Part shown: in pieces, positions 8,901 through 16,848 of the stretch | How positions within the stretch are numbered: position 1 is the stretch's first letter | Layout: every line of letters starts with the position of its first letter | Origin: Pseudomonadota bacterium | GTDB lineage: Bacteria > Pseudomonadota > Gammaproteobacteria > Xanthomonadales > Ahniellaceae | DNA: 64,000 bases | Assembly (NCBI GenBank): GCA_022843465.1 | Contig: JALHNO010000001.1 | Span: forward strand, 316,124 to 380,123 | Direction of reading: 5' to 3' | Notes under the pieces: model-generated | Seen by the model: the letters and a program-made list of their open reading frames with translations, nothing else | Databases searched by the model: none | Told to the model about the DNA's origin: nothing | Position numbers and translations under genes: made by a program

Positions 8901-9289
8901 ACCGCGTGCGCGTGCTCGTGGTCGACAACGACAATGCCGTCATGCGCGGCATGCGATCCCTGCTTGACGGCTGGCAATGCGACGTGCTGGCGGCTGGCAA
9001 TGTGCGCGATGCCGAAGTGCTGGCCGATGGCACGCCGCCCGACTTGCTGCTGCTCGACTACCATCTGGACGGTGGCGACACCGGCCTGGCCCTGCTCGCA
9101 CGATTGCGCGATCGCATCGGGGACGCGCCGGCGATCATCATCAGCGCCGACCATGGTGAAGCCCTGCGGCAGGCGGTGGCCGAAGTCGGCGCACACCTTC
9201 TGCACAAGCCGCTCAAGCCGCTGGCGCTGAAGTCGATGATGGCGCGTCTGCTGGGGCCGCGAGGCCAGCCGGTCAGGCGATCGGGATGA
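5930..9289 (+). CDS. Hybrid histidine kinase with SLC5 transporter-like sensor (CbrA/CrbS type)
   Basis: A 1119-residue membrane sensor. Residues 1 to about 490 form a sodium/solute-symporter (SLC5) module with about 13 helices. A soluble linker resembling the STAC domain follows (about 500-590), then a PAS domain (about 610-720), a coiled coil, a HisKA domain with FLAAVSHDLLQP (phospho-His764), an ATPase domain with N and G boxes, and a C-terminal receiver (LLLLDYHLD, phospho-Asp1043; invariant Lys in HKPLKP). Such proteins sense or transport a small nutrient and regulate carbon use. No separate response regulator is encoded nearby, so output probably goes through phosphotransfer to an unlinked regulator. 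ATG 5930 is preferred over an upstream TTG because the first helix begins immediately. Confidence 0.93.
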   Translation: MISTAAVLLAGLLWVAVLFGVAVYGERRADRMAANWAPIYALSLAVYCTSWTFYGTVTQAARWQTWLPPTFIGTILLFVFGGGFLARLAALARSENSASLADLIAARFGKHRGLASVITGVAVFGMVPYVALQLKAVAMSYALLTGGGVGAPPAWQDAAFWVAVTMVAFALLFGTRRASATEHNRGLILAIAFESLFKLAALLAVGWFALSGTAVVADNAPVMPVTQLIGRPDGGFVALVALGALAMFTLPHQFHVGTVELREPGHLRTARWMFPLYLLLMALPILPLALIGRATLGAEFPSDLYTLGLPLTAEQPMLALVTFLGGLSAATGMVILAAITLSIMIANHWIAPRALKAATQSGDTDLRPVVLGHRRLGIVLVIGMAYGYSRAMGASDALADIGALSFSALAQLAPALIAAVYWPQLGARAVLSGILCGAMIWIWLLLVPVAMQAGVVPDLRQWGAPAWLTPQQFLGLGAWDPLARGVFVSLLANALTILFAARAWQPQVRVSHAGISVGVLGDLARRFVPARQLVHLFSLHDRADLAPPALVEACERELAAVVGAASARLLVDAARGGNSAPLETVATLVGEASQALRFNQQLLEAALQNMSQGISVVDKDLRLVAWNDRYVTMFGYPESLLRVGLPIEELVRFNAERGLLGPGDLEQLVRRRIQHMRQGTPYVSERHLPDGSAVEIRGNPMPGGGFVATFTDVTAFRAAELDLKRINETLEQRVDERTHESEAARAEAERANLAKSRFLAAVSHDLLQPVHAAHLFAHALSEQLRHPQYQAAVHNIEGALTSAEGLLGGLLDISRLDAGGMTPDIKDFCIHDLLHSLASEYSVLAGERGLLLRAVPSRAWVRSDPQLLRRVLQNFLANAVRYTEDGSILLGCRRSRQDHSQHLHIEVWDTGPGIAEAHRALIFEEFRRLDRGGQGLGLGLAIAERIARLLGHRLVLRSVPGRGSMFSIQIPLVSPVIAPAVAVEPLARLDHRVRVLVVDNDNAVMRGMRSLLDGWQCDVLAAGNVRDAEVLADGTPPDLLLLDYHLDGGDTGLALLARLRDRIGDAPAIIISADHGEALRQAVAEVGAHLLHKPLKPLALKSMMARLLGPRGQPVRRSG

Positions 9290-9481
9290 TCGGATTGGTC
9301 GGCATGCCGCGCACCCGCACGACCCGGGTAGCGACGCGAATGCCGAGGCACACTGACCGTTATTCCGTCTGCACGAGGCCTGCGATCAGTCGGCTGCGCC
9401 GAACTTCACGGCAGCTCCCGTAGTCGCCGGATCCTGCTGTATCACAGCTGCTGCCACGGCCTCGCGTCGGATTGCTTTGGC

Positions 9482-10858
9482 CTAATCTTCAAGACCATCG
9501 GCAAACAGGGGCAGCAGTCCAGCCACTCCAGCGAGTACCGCCGCATCCATCTTCAGGATGCCATGGGCAAGCGGACGCGCGCGCTGCATGTTGGCGGGCA
9601 GATCGGTCGACTGGTGGTAGTGCGGGTAGATGCTGGCGCCGTTTTCCCAGGTGAAGGCGCCGGGCACACCGAGGTTGAGAAACGGCCAGTGATCCGAGTT
9701 GGCGCCCGCCATGGTGCTGGTGATCAGACCGAGCTCGGGCGCGTAGGTGCTTGCCGCGGCACTGTAGATCGGCAGCACGGCCGCCTGCGCCGGCGTGGTG
9801 TCCACGCGCGCGGCCAGGCTGTCGTCGAGGGCATGACCGATCATGTCGAGATTGATCATGTGCCTGACTCGTTGGATCAGCCCCGCATTGACCAGGCTGG
9901 TGGCATAGCGCTGGCTGCCGACCAGACCCTGCTCCTCGCCGGCAAAACACATGAACAGAATGCTGCGCTCGGTTGCCATGCCGGCAAACACGCGGGCCAG
10001 TTCGATGACGCCGGCACAACCGGAAGCGTTGTCATTGGCGCCTGGCTGCGGCACCGGCGTGGCCGAGGTCTCGCAGCGTGCAGTATTGCGCGCGTCATAG
10101 TGGCCGCCGACGATGATCCATTCGTCCGGCAGGGTTTCCCCGCGCTTGAAGCCGATCGGGTTGTACAGGGTCACCGCGGCTGGCGGTGGATTGCAGGTGG
10201 TTGAACTCACTGAAAGATTGAACTCGAAACTCTGGGTCTCGAGTGGCAATTCCTCGAAGCGCTGCAAGACCCAGTTGTGCGCACCGATCAGCAGCGGATT
10301 GAAACTGTTGCGATTGAACGCAGCCAACCCGCTCATCGTGTCGAACCAGCGATCGGCATCGATGCGCCGGATCAGGTTTTCGATCTCGATCTGACTGGCG
10401 CCAGCCGCCTTGGCGCCCGGCTGATTGAATACCTCGCGCGCGATCACGCCATCGTCCGGCAGCGGCTCGCCGGCAATGTAGGGGCCGCGCGTCGCCTTGG
10501 CCTGTGCCGCCGGCATCCGGAGGATCTCGTAACCGCCGACCACGGCCAGTGGCGCAGTCTGATCATGGGCCGTGCAGTCGTGCTCGCGCACCACCACTTC
10601 GTCGAATGCCAGCGCATCCGGCCCGGGCATCACCCGCGCTCGCGCCAGCCACCCGGGCAGCGATTTTTCGGATACGCCGAGCAGCAGCTCGTTGCCGAAC
10701 TCAGCCGACCAGATCACGCCGGGCTCGCGCTTGAGCGCCATGACCCGATCGGCACCGGCGGCGTGGATGTTGACGATGACCGTTGGAACCGGCGCGCGCT
10801 CCGCACACCAGCCGGACTGGGAGACCAACAGCAAGGCAATGCAGGTCAACGTACGCAT
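9482..10858 (-). CDS. Secreted M28-family zinc metallopeptidase
   Basis: A 458-residue exported peptidase. After a signal peptide (residues 1-18, ending WCA) comes an N-terminal region of about 150 residues, then an M28 aminopeptidase-type catalytic domain. Metal ligands and catalytic residues are visible: His253 in GGHYDA, Asp276 in DNASG, Glu308/Glu309 in GEEQG, a later Asp in NLDMIGH and a final His near YPHYH. Probably releases amino acids from peptides outside the inner membrane. The C-terminus ends LFADGLED, which resembles the end of the propeller lipoprotein at 18.9-21.2 kb and may be a shared tail motif. Convergent with the hybrid kinase gene. Confidence 0.92.
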   Translation of the reverse strand: MRTLTCIALLLVSQSGWCAERAPVPTVIVNIHAAGADRVMALKREPGVIWSAEFGNELLLGVSEKSLPGWLARARVMPGPDALAFDEVVVREHDCTAHDQTAPLAVVGGYEILRMPAAQAKATRGPYIAGEPLPDDGVIAREVFNQPGAKAAGASQIEIENLIRRIDADRWFDTMSGLAAFNRNSFNPLLIGAHNWVLQRFEELPLETQSFEFNLSVSSTTCNPPPAAVTLYNPIGFKRGETLPDEWIIVGGHYDARNTARCETSATPVPQPGANDNASGCAGVIELARVFAGMATERSILFMCFAGEEQGLVGSQRYATSLVNAGLIQRVRHMINLDMIGHALDDSLAARVDTTPAQAAVLPIYSAAASTYAPELGLITSTMAGANSDHWPFLNLGVPGAFTWENGASIYPHYHQSTDLPANMQRARPLAHGILKMDAAVLAGVAGLLPLFADGLED

Positions 10859-10910
10859 GCGCGAAGCATATCGCAGTCCAGGCTGGCCAGACTGTGCCGC
10901 CGTTCAAGCC

Positions 10911-12239
10911 CTACTTCAGGCGCAGTTCGATATTTCGCGCCGGCCGGTAGATGAATGCCCGGCCGCGACGCTCCTGGGTCAGGAACTTCAGCCGAACCAG
11001 CTGTTGCAGATCGCTGCGTGACGTCGGTATCGAAATCTGGTGCGATGACGCGTGGGATTCGTGTGTATAGAACGCGTCGCGCTTTTGCAGGGCGTGATAC
11101 AGCAAGGCCAACTGGCGATCGTTCAAATCCTGACGTGTGCGGATCTGGCGCTTGAGCTCGATCTGTTGCTCGCGTTTGCGCTCTACATGGTCACGCAGGT
11201 CGCTGATTGCGGATTCGATCGTGTCCAGTTGCTGCAGGATGAAGTAGGTGGCGTCCTGTTCGTCACTCTCGACGTACAGGTAGGCGAGCATGTACGGATT
11301 CCGATTGCGATAGAGAATACGCGTGATCGAGATGTACTCGACCATCCAGTAGCCGCGGCGCAACATCGACCAGTAGAACAGCGCCCGCGCCAGCCGCCCG
11401 TTGCCGTCGACGAACGGATGGTCGAAGGCCAGTTGAAAATGCAGCAGGATCGAGCGTACAACCGGGTGAGTATAGGCATCTCCCTCGATGTCGTCGGCGT
11501 TTGCAAACGCAACAAGCCGCGCGAGACGCTCTGGTAGCTCCTCCGCCGGCGGCGGCTGGTGGACGACGCAATTCAACTTTTGATCCCAGACCACGATCCG
11601 CTCTTCGTTGGCGGTCTGGAAGCGACCGGCGGCGTCGGGGTCTTTCAGCGTCCCGTCGGTAAGAATCGAATGCAGCTCGGCAATCATCTCCACAGTCAAT
11701 GCGGACTTTGCCATCTCGCGCAGACGTTCAATGGCCCGGTGATTGTTGACGATCATCCGTTCATCGATTGAAGTCGGCGCGCGGCCCTGACGCAGCATGT
11801 CCTTGGCGGCCTCGCGGGTCGCAACCGCCCCCTCGAACAAGCTGGAGTGAATCGCTTCTTCCATCAGCGAGCTTGAAACAAAGCGAGCGCGACTGTCGGC
11901 GTTGATCGCGACGCCGGCGTGGCTGATCTCGCCAGCCAACTGACGGTCCAGGGCAGCCAGTCGTGCTTCGATCGCGGCGTTGCGGCTCACCGTCAGTACG
12001 TGCTGTCCGTAGCCAAGCAGCAATGGATGCCAGGCTGACGACATCCGCCGCTTCCACTTGAGCGCCTTCCACAACTCCAATGCTGAGTGTCCGTCTGGGG
12101 GGCTGCGATGACGCAACTGTTCCCAGTGCAGGTAGGTGGAGTCAGCGACCTTGGTGCTCAGCTGCAGAATCCGCAGAGCGCGATCCGGATCCTCCCAATC
12201 GGAGGGCTCCAGTCGTGGCGCAGGCGGCAAACTCTTCAT
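10911..12239 (-). CDS. Fic-domain protein with C-terminal winged helix
   Basis: A 442-residue Fic protein. The canonical active-site motif HPFVDGNGRLAR spans residues 274-285 with all catalytic residues intact, predicting AMP transfer (or de-AMPylation) on protein targets. An inhibitory motif of the S-x-x-x-E-G type sits upstream around Glu136 (SSLFEG), so the enzyme should be autoinhibited (class II). The last about 70 residues look like a winged helix-turn-helix (HQISIPTSRSDLQQLVRLKFL). The ATG at 12239 lies only 2 nt from a perfect 11-bp AT-rich palindrome and lacks a clear Shine-Dalgarno site. No toxin/antitoxin partner is adjacent. Function of such chromosomal Fic-HTH proteins is largely unknown. 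Confidence 0.92.
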   Translation of the reverse strand: MKSLPPAPRLEPSDWEDPDRALRILQLSTKVADSTYLHWEQLRHRSPPDGHSALELWKALKWKRRMSSAWHPLLLGYGQHVLTVSRNAAIEARLAALDRQLAGEISHAGVAINADSRARFVSSSLMEEAIHSSLFEGAVATREAAKDMLRQGRAPTSIDERMIVNNHRAIERLREMAKSALTVEMIAELHSILTDGTLKDPDAAGRFQTANEERIVVWDQKLNCVVHQPPPAEELPERLARLVAFANADDIEGDAYTHPVVRSILLHFQLAFDHPFVDGNGRLARALFYWSMLRRGYWMVEYISITRILYRNRNPYMLAYLYVESDEQDATYFILQQLDTIESAISDLRDHVERKREQQIELKRQIRTRQDLNDRQLALLYHALQKRDAFYTHESHASSHQISIPTSRSDLQQLVRLKFLTQERRGRAFIYRPARNIELRLK

Positions 12240-12241
12240 CA

Positions 12242-12268
12242 ACTTTAAATTTGCTCTAAATTTAAAGT
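12242..12268 (-). promoter_or_regulatory. Perfect AT-rich palindrome at the fic start
   Basis: ACTTTAAATTT (12242-12252) is an exact inverted copy of 12258-12268 across GCTCT. In this GC-rich sequence it stands out strongly. It begins 2 bases upstream of the fic ATG, where the ribosome site would be, so a bound protein would block expression. Binding by the Fic protein's own winged helix is a reasonable guess. Confidence 0.7.
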
Positions 12269-12316
12269 AATCCTACAGAAGGCCTCCCAGGCTCGCAAGT
12301 TCAAGCGGTTTTCGGT

Positions 12317-15300
12317 TCAGGCAGCTTGCGCGGCACTGTGCGCAGGGGCGCGCCAGCTGGCGAGCAGGCGATCCCAATCGGCACGAGCTTTCTCGACATG
12401 CGCCTCCTTGACATGGCCATAGCCGCGGATGTGCTCGGGGATGCTGGCCAGCTCGATCGCCATGGTGTGATTGTCGTGATTCAGACCGGCCATCAGCTCC
12501 TCGATGGTAGCGATGTAGTCGACGATCAACTGGCGCTCCATCCGGCGTTCGGCGGTGCGGCTGAACACGTCGAAAAAACCCCCGCGGAAGCGGCGTGCCC
12601 AGGCCAGCAGCTTGAACGCCTTGAACACCCAGGGGCCATACTCGGCCTTGCGCAGATGGCCATCGGCGTCCCTCTTGGCGAACAGCGGCGGCGCCAGGTT
12701 GAAATGGATCCTGTAGTCGCCATCGAAGGTCTCGCGGATGCGCTTCTCGAAATCGCCGGTGGTGTACAGACGGGCAACCTCGAATTCATCCTTGATCGCC
12801 ATCAGCTTGAACAGATAGCGCGCGACGGCATCGGCCAGTCCCTTCATGCCCGGGGTCTTTGAGATCTCGGCATCACGAACCCGACCAACCAGCGTGCGAT
12901 AACGATCCGCGTAGGCCGCGTCCTGATACTCGGTCAGGAACTTGGCGCGCAGGGCGATGCGTTCATCGAGCGAACTGGTGAGATCGCCGAACCCTTCGAA
13001 GGCGGCGGCGGTGGCCAGTGTCGCGGTCGGTGCGCTGCCGTCGGTATCGACGAACTCGGAAATCGCCGGAGCGGTTTTGGCACCCGCCGCCTTCTGCACC
13101 GCCTTCATATCGTGCGCGGCCATACGGCCCCAGTCGAAGGCCTTCTTGTTCATCGGCACGGCAGCGCCGTTCAACTCGATGGCCCGCATCAGGGCTTCGA
13201 GCGAGACCGGTACCAGGCCCTTCTGCCAGGCATAGCCGAGCATGAAGGTATTGGTGGCGATCGAATCGCCGAGCAGGGCGACCGAGAGTTCGGTGGCGTC
13301 GACGAGTTCCGGCGCGCGTCCGCCCGAGCCTTGCTGCACAGCCTGGATGATGGCGCCCGACGGGAACACCATGTCGGTATTGCGAGTGAAGGTACCCGGC
13401 ATTGCCTCATAGGTATTGAGGACGCAGGTGGTGCGATCGGCACGCACCTTCGATAGCGCCCAGTAGTCATTGACCACCACCATGTCGCAGCCGAGCACCA
13501 GATCGGCCTCGCCAGCGGCAATGCGCACCGCATGGATGTCGCCGGGATCGCGCGCCACCCGCACATGCGTGGTCACCGCGCCGCCCTTCTGCGCCAGCCC
13601 GGTCTGGTCGAGCACCGAGGTGCCCTTGCCCTCGAGATGCGCCGCCATGCCGATCAGGGCGCCAATGGTGACGACACCGGTGCCGCCGATGCCGGTGACC
13701 AGGATATTCCAGGGACGATCGAGGTTGGTATGCGCCAGTGGCGCCGGCAGGATGCTGAAATCGAGTTCGGCACCGGAGCCCTTGCGCTTCTTCAGGCCGC
13801 CGCCGTGGATGGTGACGAAGCTCGGGCAGAAGCCCTTGACGCAGCTGAAGTCCTTGTTGCAGTTGTTCTGGTCGATCTCGCGCTTGCGGCCGAGTTCGGT
13901 TTCCAGCGGCAGGATCGAGACGCAGTTCGACTTCACGCCACAGTCGCCACAGCCCTCGCAGACCGCGGCATTGATGAAGGTGCGTTTGGCCGGATCGACC
14001 ATCTTGCCGCGCTTGCGACGACGGCGCTTCTCGGCTGCACAGGTCTGATCGAAGATCAGTACCGATACGCCGGGCAGGGTGCGCATGCGCTTCTGCACAT
14101 GATCAAGCTCGTCGCGATCAATGAACTCGACGCCCTCGGGGAAAATTTCCGGCTTCGACCACTTCTCGATCTCATCGCTCATCACGATGATGTGGCGGAC
14201 GCCTTCGCTGCGTACCTGATGCGCGATGTCGGGCACGGTCAGGGTGCCGTCGACGGGCTGACCGCCGGTCATCGCCACCGCATCGTTGTAGAGGATCTTG
14301 TAGGTGATATTGACCTTGGCAGCGACCGACTGGCGGATCGCCAGCGAGCCGGAATGGAAATAGGTGCCGTCGCCGAGGTTCTGGAATACGTGCTGTTCCT
14401 CGGTGAACGGCGCCTGGCCGCTCCAGGTGACGCCTTCGCCACCCATATGGGTGAAGGTGTCGGTCTTGCGATCCATCCAGGTGACCATGTAGTGGCAGCC
14501 GATGCCGCCGAGCGCACGACTGCCTTCGGGTACCACGGTCGAGGTGTTGTGCGGACAGCCCGAGCAGTAGTGCGCCGCGCGCGGGAAATTGGCGCGTGGC
14601 AGGGCGAGTTCGCGTTCCTTGGCGTCGATCCACTTCAGGCGGTCCTCGATGGCCGGCGAAGTGAAGAAGCGCGCCAGCCGCTTGGCGATCACCATCGCAA
14701 TGCGCGCCGGCGTCAGCTCATTGGTACTCGGCAGGATCCAGGCTTCCTGCTCGTCGTACTTGCCGACGATGCTCGGGCGGGTGGCATGATCCCAGTTGTA
14801 CATCGCCTCCTTCATCTGCGATTCGATGAAGCTGCGCTTCTCCTCGACCACGATGATGTCTTCCAGACCCTTGGCGAATTCGCGGATGCCGATCGGCTCC
14901 AGCGGCCAGGTCATGCCGACCTTGTAGACGCGGATGCCGATGTCCTCGGCGGCGCGGCGGTCGATGCCGAGATACTCCAGGGCCTGCAGCACATCGAGGT
15001 AACTCTTGCCGGTGGTGACGATGCCGAGGCGAGCGCGCTTGGAGTCGATCACCAGCTTGTCGATCCGGTTGGCGCGCGCAAACGCAATCGCGGCCTGGGT
15101 CGCAAACTGGTGCAGGCGCATTTCCTGATCCAGCGGCGGATCCGGCCAGCGGATATTCAGGCCACCTGGCGGCAGTGCAAAATCTTCCGGCAGCACGATG
15201 TCGAGTTGATGCGGATTGACGTTTACGCTGCCGGAAGACTCCACTGTCTCGGCGATGGTCTTGAAGCCGACCCAGCGTCCGGTAAAGCGACTCATCGCCC

Positions 15301-15877
15301 AGCCGAGCATGCCCATGTCGAGGATGTCCTGCACGCCGGCCGGATTGAGCACCGGCATCAGGGCCGAGACGAACTCGTGCTCGGAACCATGCGGCAGCGT
15401 GGATGAGCGGCAGGCATGATCGTCCGCAGCCAGCGCGAGCACACCGCCATGACGCGAGGTGCCGGCGGCATTGCCATGCTTGAAGACATCGCCGCAGCGA
15501 TCGACGCCGGGGCCCTTGCCGTACCACATCGAGAACACGCCATCGTACTTGGCGCCGGGAAACAGATTGGTCTGCTGGGAACCCCAGACCATGGTGGCGC
15601 CGAGATCCTCGTTGAGGCCGGGCGTGAACTTGATGCCGGAGGCCGCCAGATGCTTGTTGGCCTTCCACAATTCCAGATCGAAGCCGCCCAGTGGCGAACC
15701 GCGATAGCCGGAGATGAAACCCGCCGTGTTGAGGCCGGCGGCGCGATCGCGCATCTGCTGCATCAGCGGCAGCCGCACCAGGGCCTGCACGCCCGACAGG
15801 AAGATGCGACCTTCCTCGCGGGTGTACTTGTGCTGCAGGGTGTAGTCGGGATCGATGATCGGATTGGGCTGGGACAT
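12317..15877 (-). CDS. Fused indolepyruvate ferredoxin oxidoreductase
   Basis: A single 1186-residue chain combining the subunits that are separate (IorA, IorB) in archaea. It contains a pyrimidine-binding/TPP region near the N-terminus, a TPP-dependent central region with CSGCPHNTST, iron-sulfur cysteines (CEGCGDCGVKSNC and a later CxxxxxCVKGFC set), then a gamma-type pyruvate oxidoreductase domain (GIGGTGVVTIG) and a C-terminal helical region. It would oxidatively decarboxylate aryl- or branched-chain 2-oxo acids to acyl-CoA in amino-acid catabolism. The start at 15877 has GGAG 8 nt upstream; an in-frame upstream ATG at 15961 lacks support. Large fused forms of this length are usual in aerobic proteobacteria. 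Confidence 0.93.
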   Translation of the reverse strand: MSQPNPIIDPDYTLQHKYTREEGRIFLSGVQALVRLPLMQQMRDRAAGLNTAGFISGYRGSPLGGFDLELWKANKHLAASGIKFTPGLNEDLGATMVWGSQQTNLFPGAKYDGVFSMWYGKGPGVDRCGDVFKHGNAAGTSRHGGVLALAADDHACRSSTLPHGSEHEFVSALMPVLNPAGVQDILDMGMLGWAMSRFTGRWVGFKTIAETVESSGSVNVNPHQLDIVLPEDFALPPGGLNIRWPDPPLDQEMRLHQFATQAAIAFARANRIDKLVIDSKRARLGIVTTGKSYLDVLQALEYLGIDRRAAEDIGIRVYKVGMTWPLEPIGIREFAKGLEDIIVVEEKRSFIESQMKEAMYNWDHATRPSIVGKYDEQEAWILPSTNELTPARIAMVIAKRLARFFTSPAIEDRLKWIDAKERELALPRANFPRAAHYCSGCPHNTSTVVPEGSRALGGIGCHYMVTWMDRKTDTFTHMGGEGVTWSGQAPFTEEQHVFQNLGDGTYFHSGSLAIRQSVAAKVNITYKILYNDAVAMTGGQPVDGTLTVPDIAHQVRSEGVRHIIVMSDEIEKWSKPEIFPEGVEFIDRDELDHVQKRMRTLPGVSVLIFDQTCAAEKRRRRKRGKMVDPAKRTFINAAVCEGCGDCGVKSNCVSILPLETELGRKREIDQNNCNKDFSCVKGFCPSFVTIHGGGLKKRKGSGAELDFSILPAPLAHTNLDRPWNILVTGIGGTGVVTIGALIGMAAHLEGKGTSVLDQTGLAQKGGAVTTHVRVARDPGDIHAVRIAAGEADLVLGCDMVVVNDYWALSKVRADRTTCVLNTYEAMPGTFTRNTDMVFPSGAIIQAVQQGSGGRAPELVDATELSVALLGDSIATNTFMLGYAWQKGLVPVSLEALMRAIELNGAAVPMNKKAFDWGRMAAHDMKAVQKAAGAKTAPAISEFVDTDGSAPTATLATAAAFEGFGDLTSSLDERIALRAKFLTEYQDAAYADRYRTLVGRVRDAEISKTPGMKGLADAVARYLFKLMAIKDEFEVARLYTTGDFEKRIRETFDGDYRIHFNLAPPLFAKRDADGHLRKAEYGPWVFKAFKLLAWARRFRGGFFDVFSRTAERRMERQLIVDYIATIEELMAGLNHDNHTMAIELASIPEHIRGYGHVKEAHVEKARADWDRLLASWRAPAHSAAQAA

Positions 15878-16033
15878 GGAAGAGGCTCCGGTCATGCGGA
15901 TAGGGAAGGCCCGCAGTCTATCGTGCAGCGGCTGAAACGCGCGATTCAAAGCCTGCGTCAAATAGCGGGCAGCGACGCGTGATGAGTCGCAGAAACCGGG
16001 TTGCAGCCGTTGCTGCCGGCGATCTGCAGCGGT

Positions 16034-16738
16034 TCAGGCTACAGCCAGCTCGATGCGGTTGCGGCCATTCTGCTTGGCGCGATAAAGCGCCTGGTCGGCG
16101 CGATTGATCAGCGCTTCGAGGCTGAGGTTTTCATGCGACAGCGAAACCGTGACCCCCATGCTCACCGTCACCGGAATCCGCGCCTCGCCAGCGGCAATGC
16201 GCAGGCGCGCTATGGATTCCTGCAGGGCAACCGCCTGACGCAGGGCCACCGGCGCCGTCAGCGGGCCCAGCAGCACCAGGAATTCTTCGCCGCCGATGCG
16301 ACCGACCACGGCACTGCTATCGCGTCCGTGGTCGAGCGCATGCGCAAGCCCGCGCAGGACCTCATCGCCGGTGGCGTGGCCGTAATTGTCATTGATCTTC
16401 TTGAAGTGATCGACATCGATCAGGATCAGGGCGTAGCCCAGGCGTTCGGCGCGACGCTTGCCGAGATCGCGGATACCGTGCTCGAACACGTAGCGGCGGT
16501 TGAAGGCACCGGTCAATGGATCGCGGATTGATAGCTCATAGAGCTCGCGATTGGCCTGTTCCAGCGCGTCGTTCTGTTCCTGGATGCGCTCGGTCTGGCG
16601 GGCCACCTCGATGACCAGATTCTCGCGCTGGCGCACCAGATCGGCGAAGCGCCAACGCGCCACGATCCAGACTACCAGCAGGGTGGTCAGCACCGCCGCG
16701 ACAATGAATTTCCAGGATTGCCAGAGAGGATCTTCCAT
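16034..16738 (-). CDS. Membrane-anchored GGDEF diguanylate cyclase
   Basis: A 234-residue protein that should make the second messenger cyclic di-GMP. One transmembrane helix (about residues 10-28) is followed by a coiled coil (about 32-68) and a complete GGDEF domain. The signature is RIGGEEF, an active variant, preceded by the conserved DxDHFKKIND metal-binding segment. No obvious inhibitory-site RxxD precedes the signature. There is no recognisable sensory domain, so input may come through the membrane segment or a partner. It is tail-to-head with the oxidoreductase, 157 bp away. Confidence 0.9.
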   Translation of the reverse strand: MEDPLWQSWKFIVAAVLTTLLVVWIVARWRFADLVRQRENLVIEVARQTERIQEQNDALEQANRELYELSIRDPLTGAFNRRYVFEHGIRDLGKRRAERLGYALILIDVDHFKKINDNYGHATGDEVLRGLAHALDHGRDSSAVVGRIGGEEFLVLLGPLTAPVALRQAVALQESIARLRIAAGEARIPVTVSMGVTVSLSHENLSLEALINRADQALYRAKQNGRNRIELAVA

Positions 16739-16848
16739 GCCATCAGGATCCGGGTTCCGGGACGGTGTCGACTGCGGTGATCGATCCGGTGCAGGTCATT
16801 CCGGCATATTACGCTGCTTTGACACGCTGTCCACATGCCACGACCGCA

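Noticed and set aside
13532..15406. A 624-residue plus-strand open frame opposite the indolepyruvate oxidoreductase
   Set aside because: Antisense to a gene with unmistakable motifs; composition is typical of reverse-frame translation.
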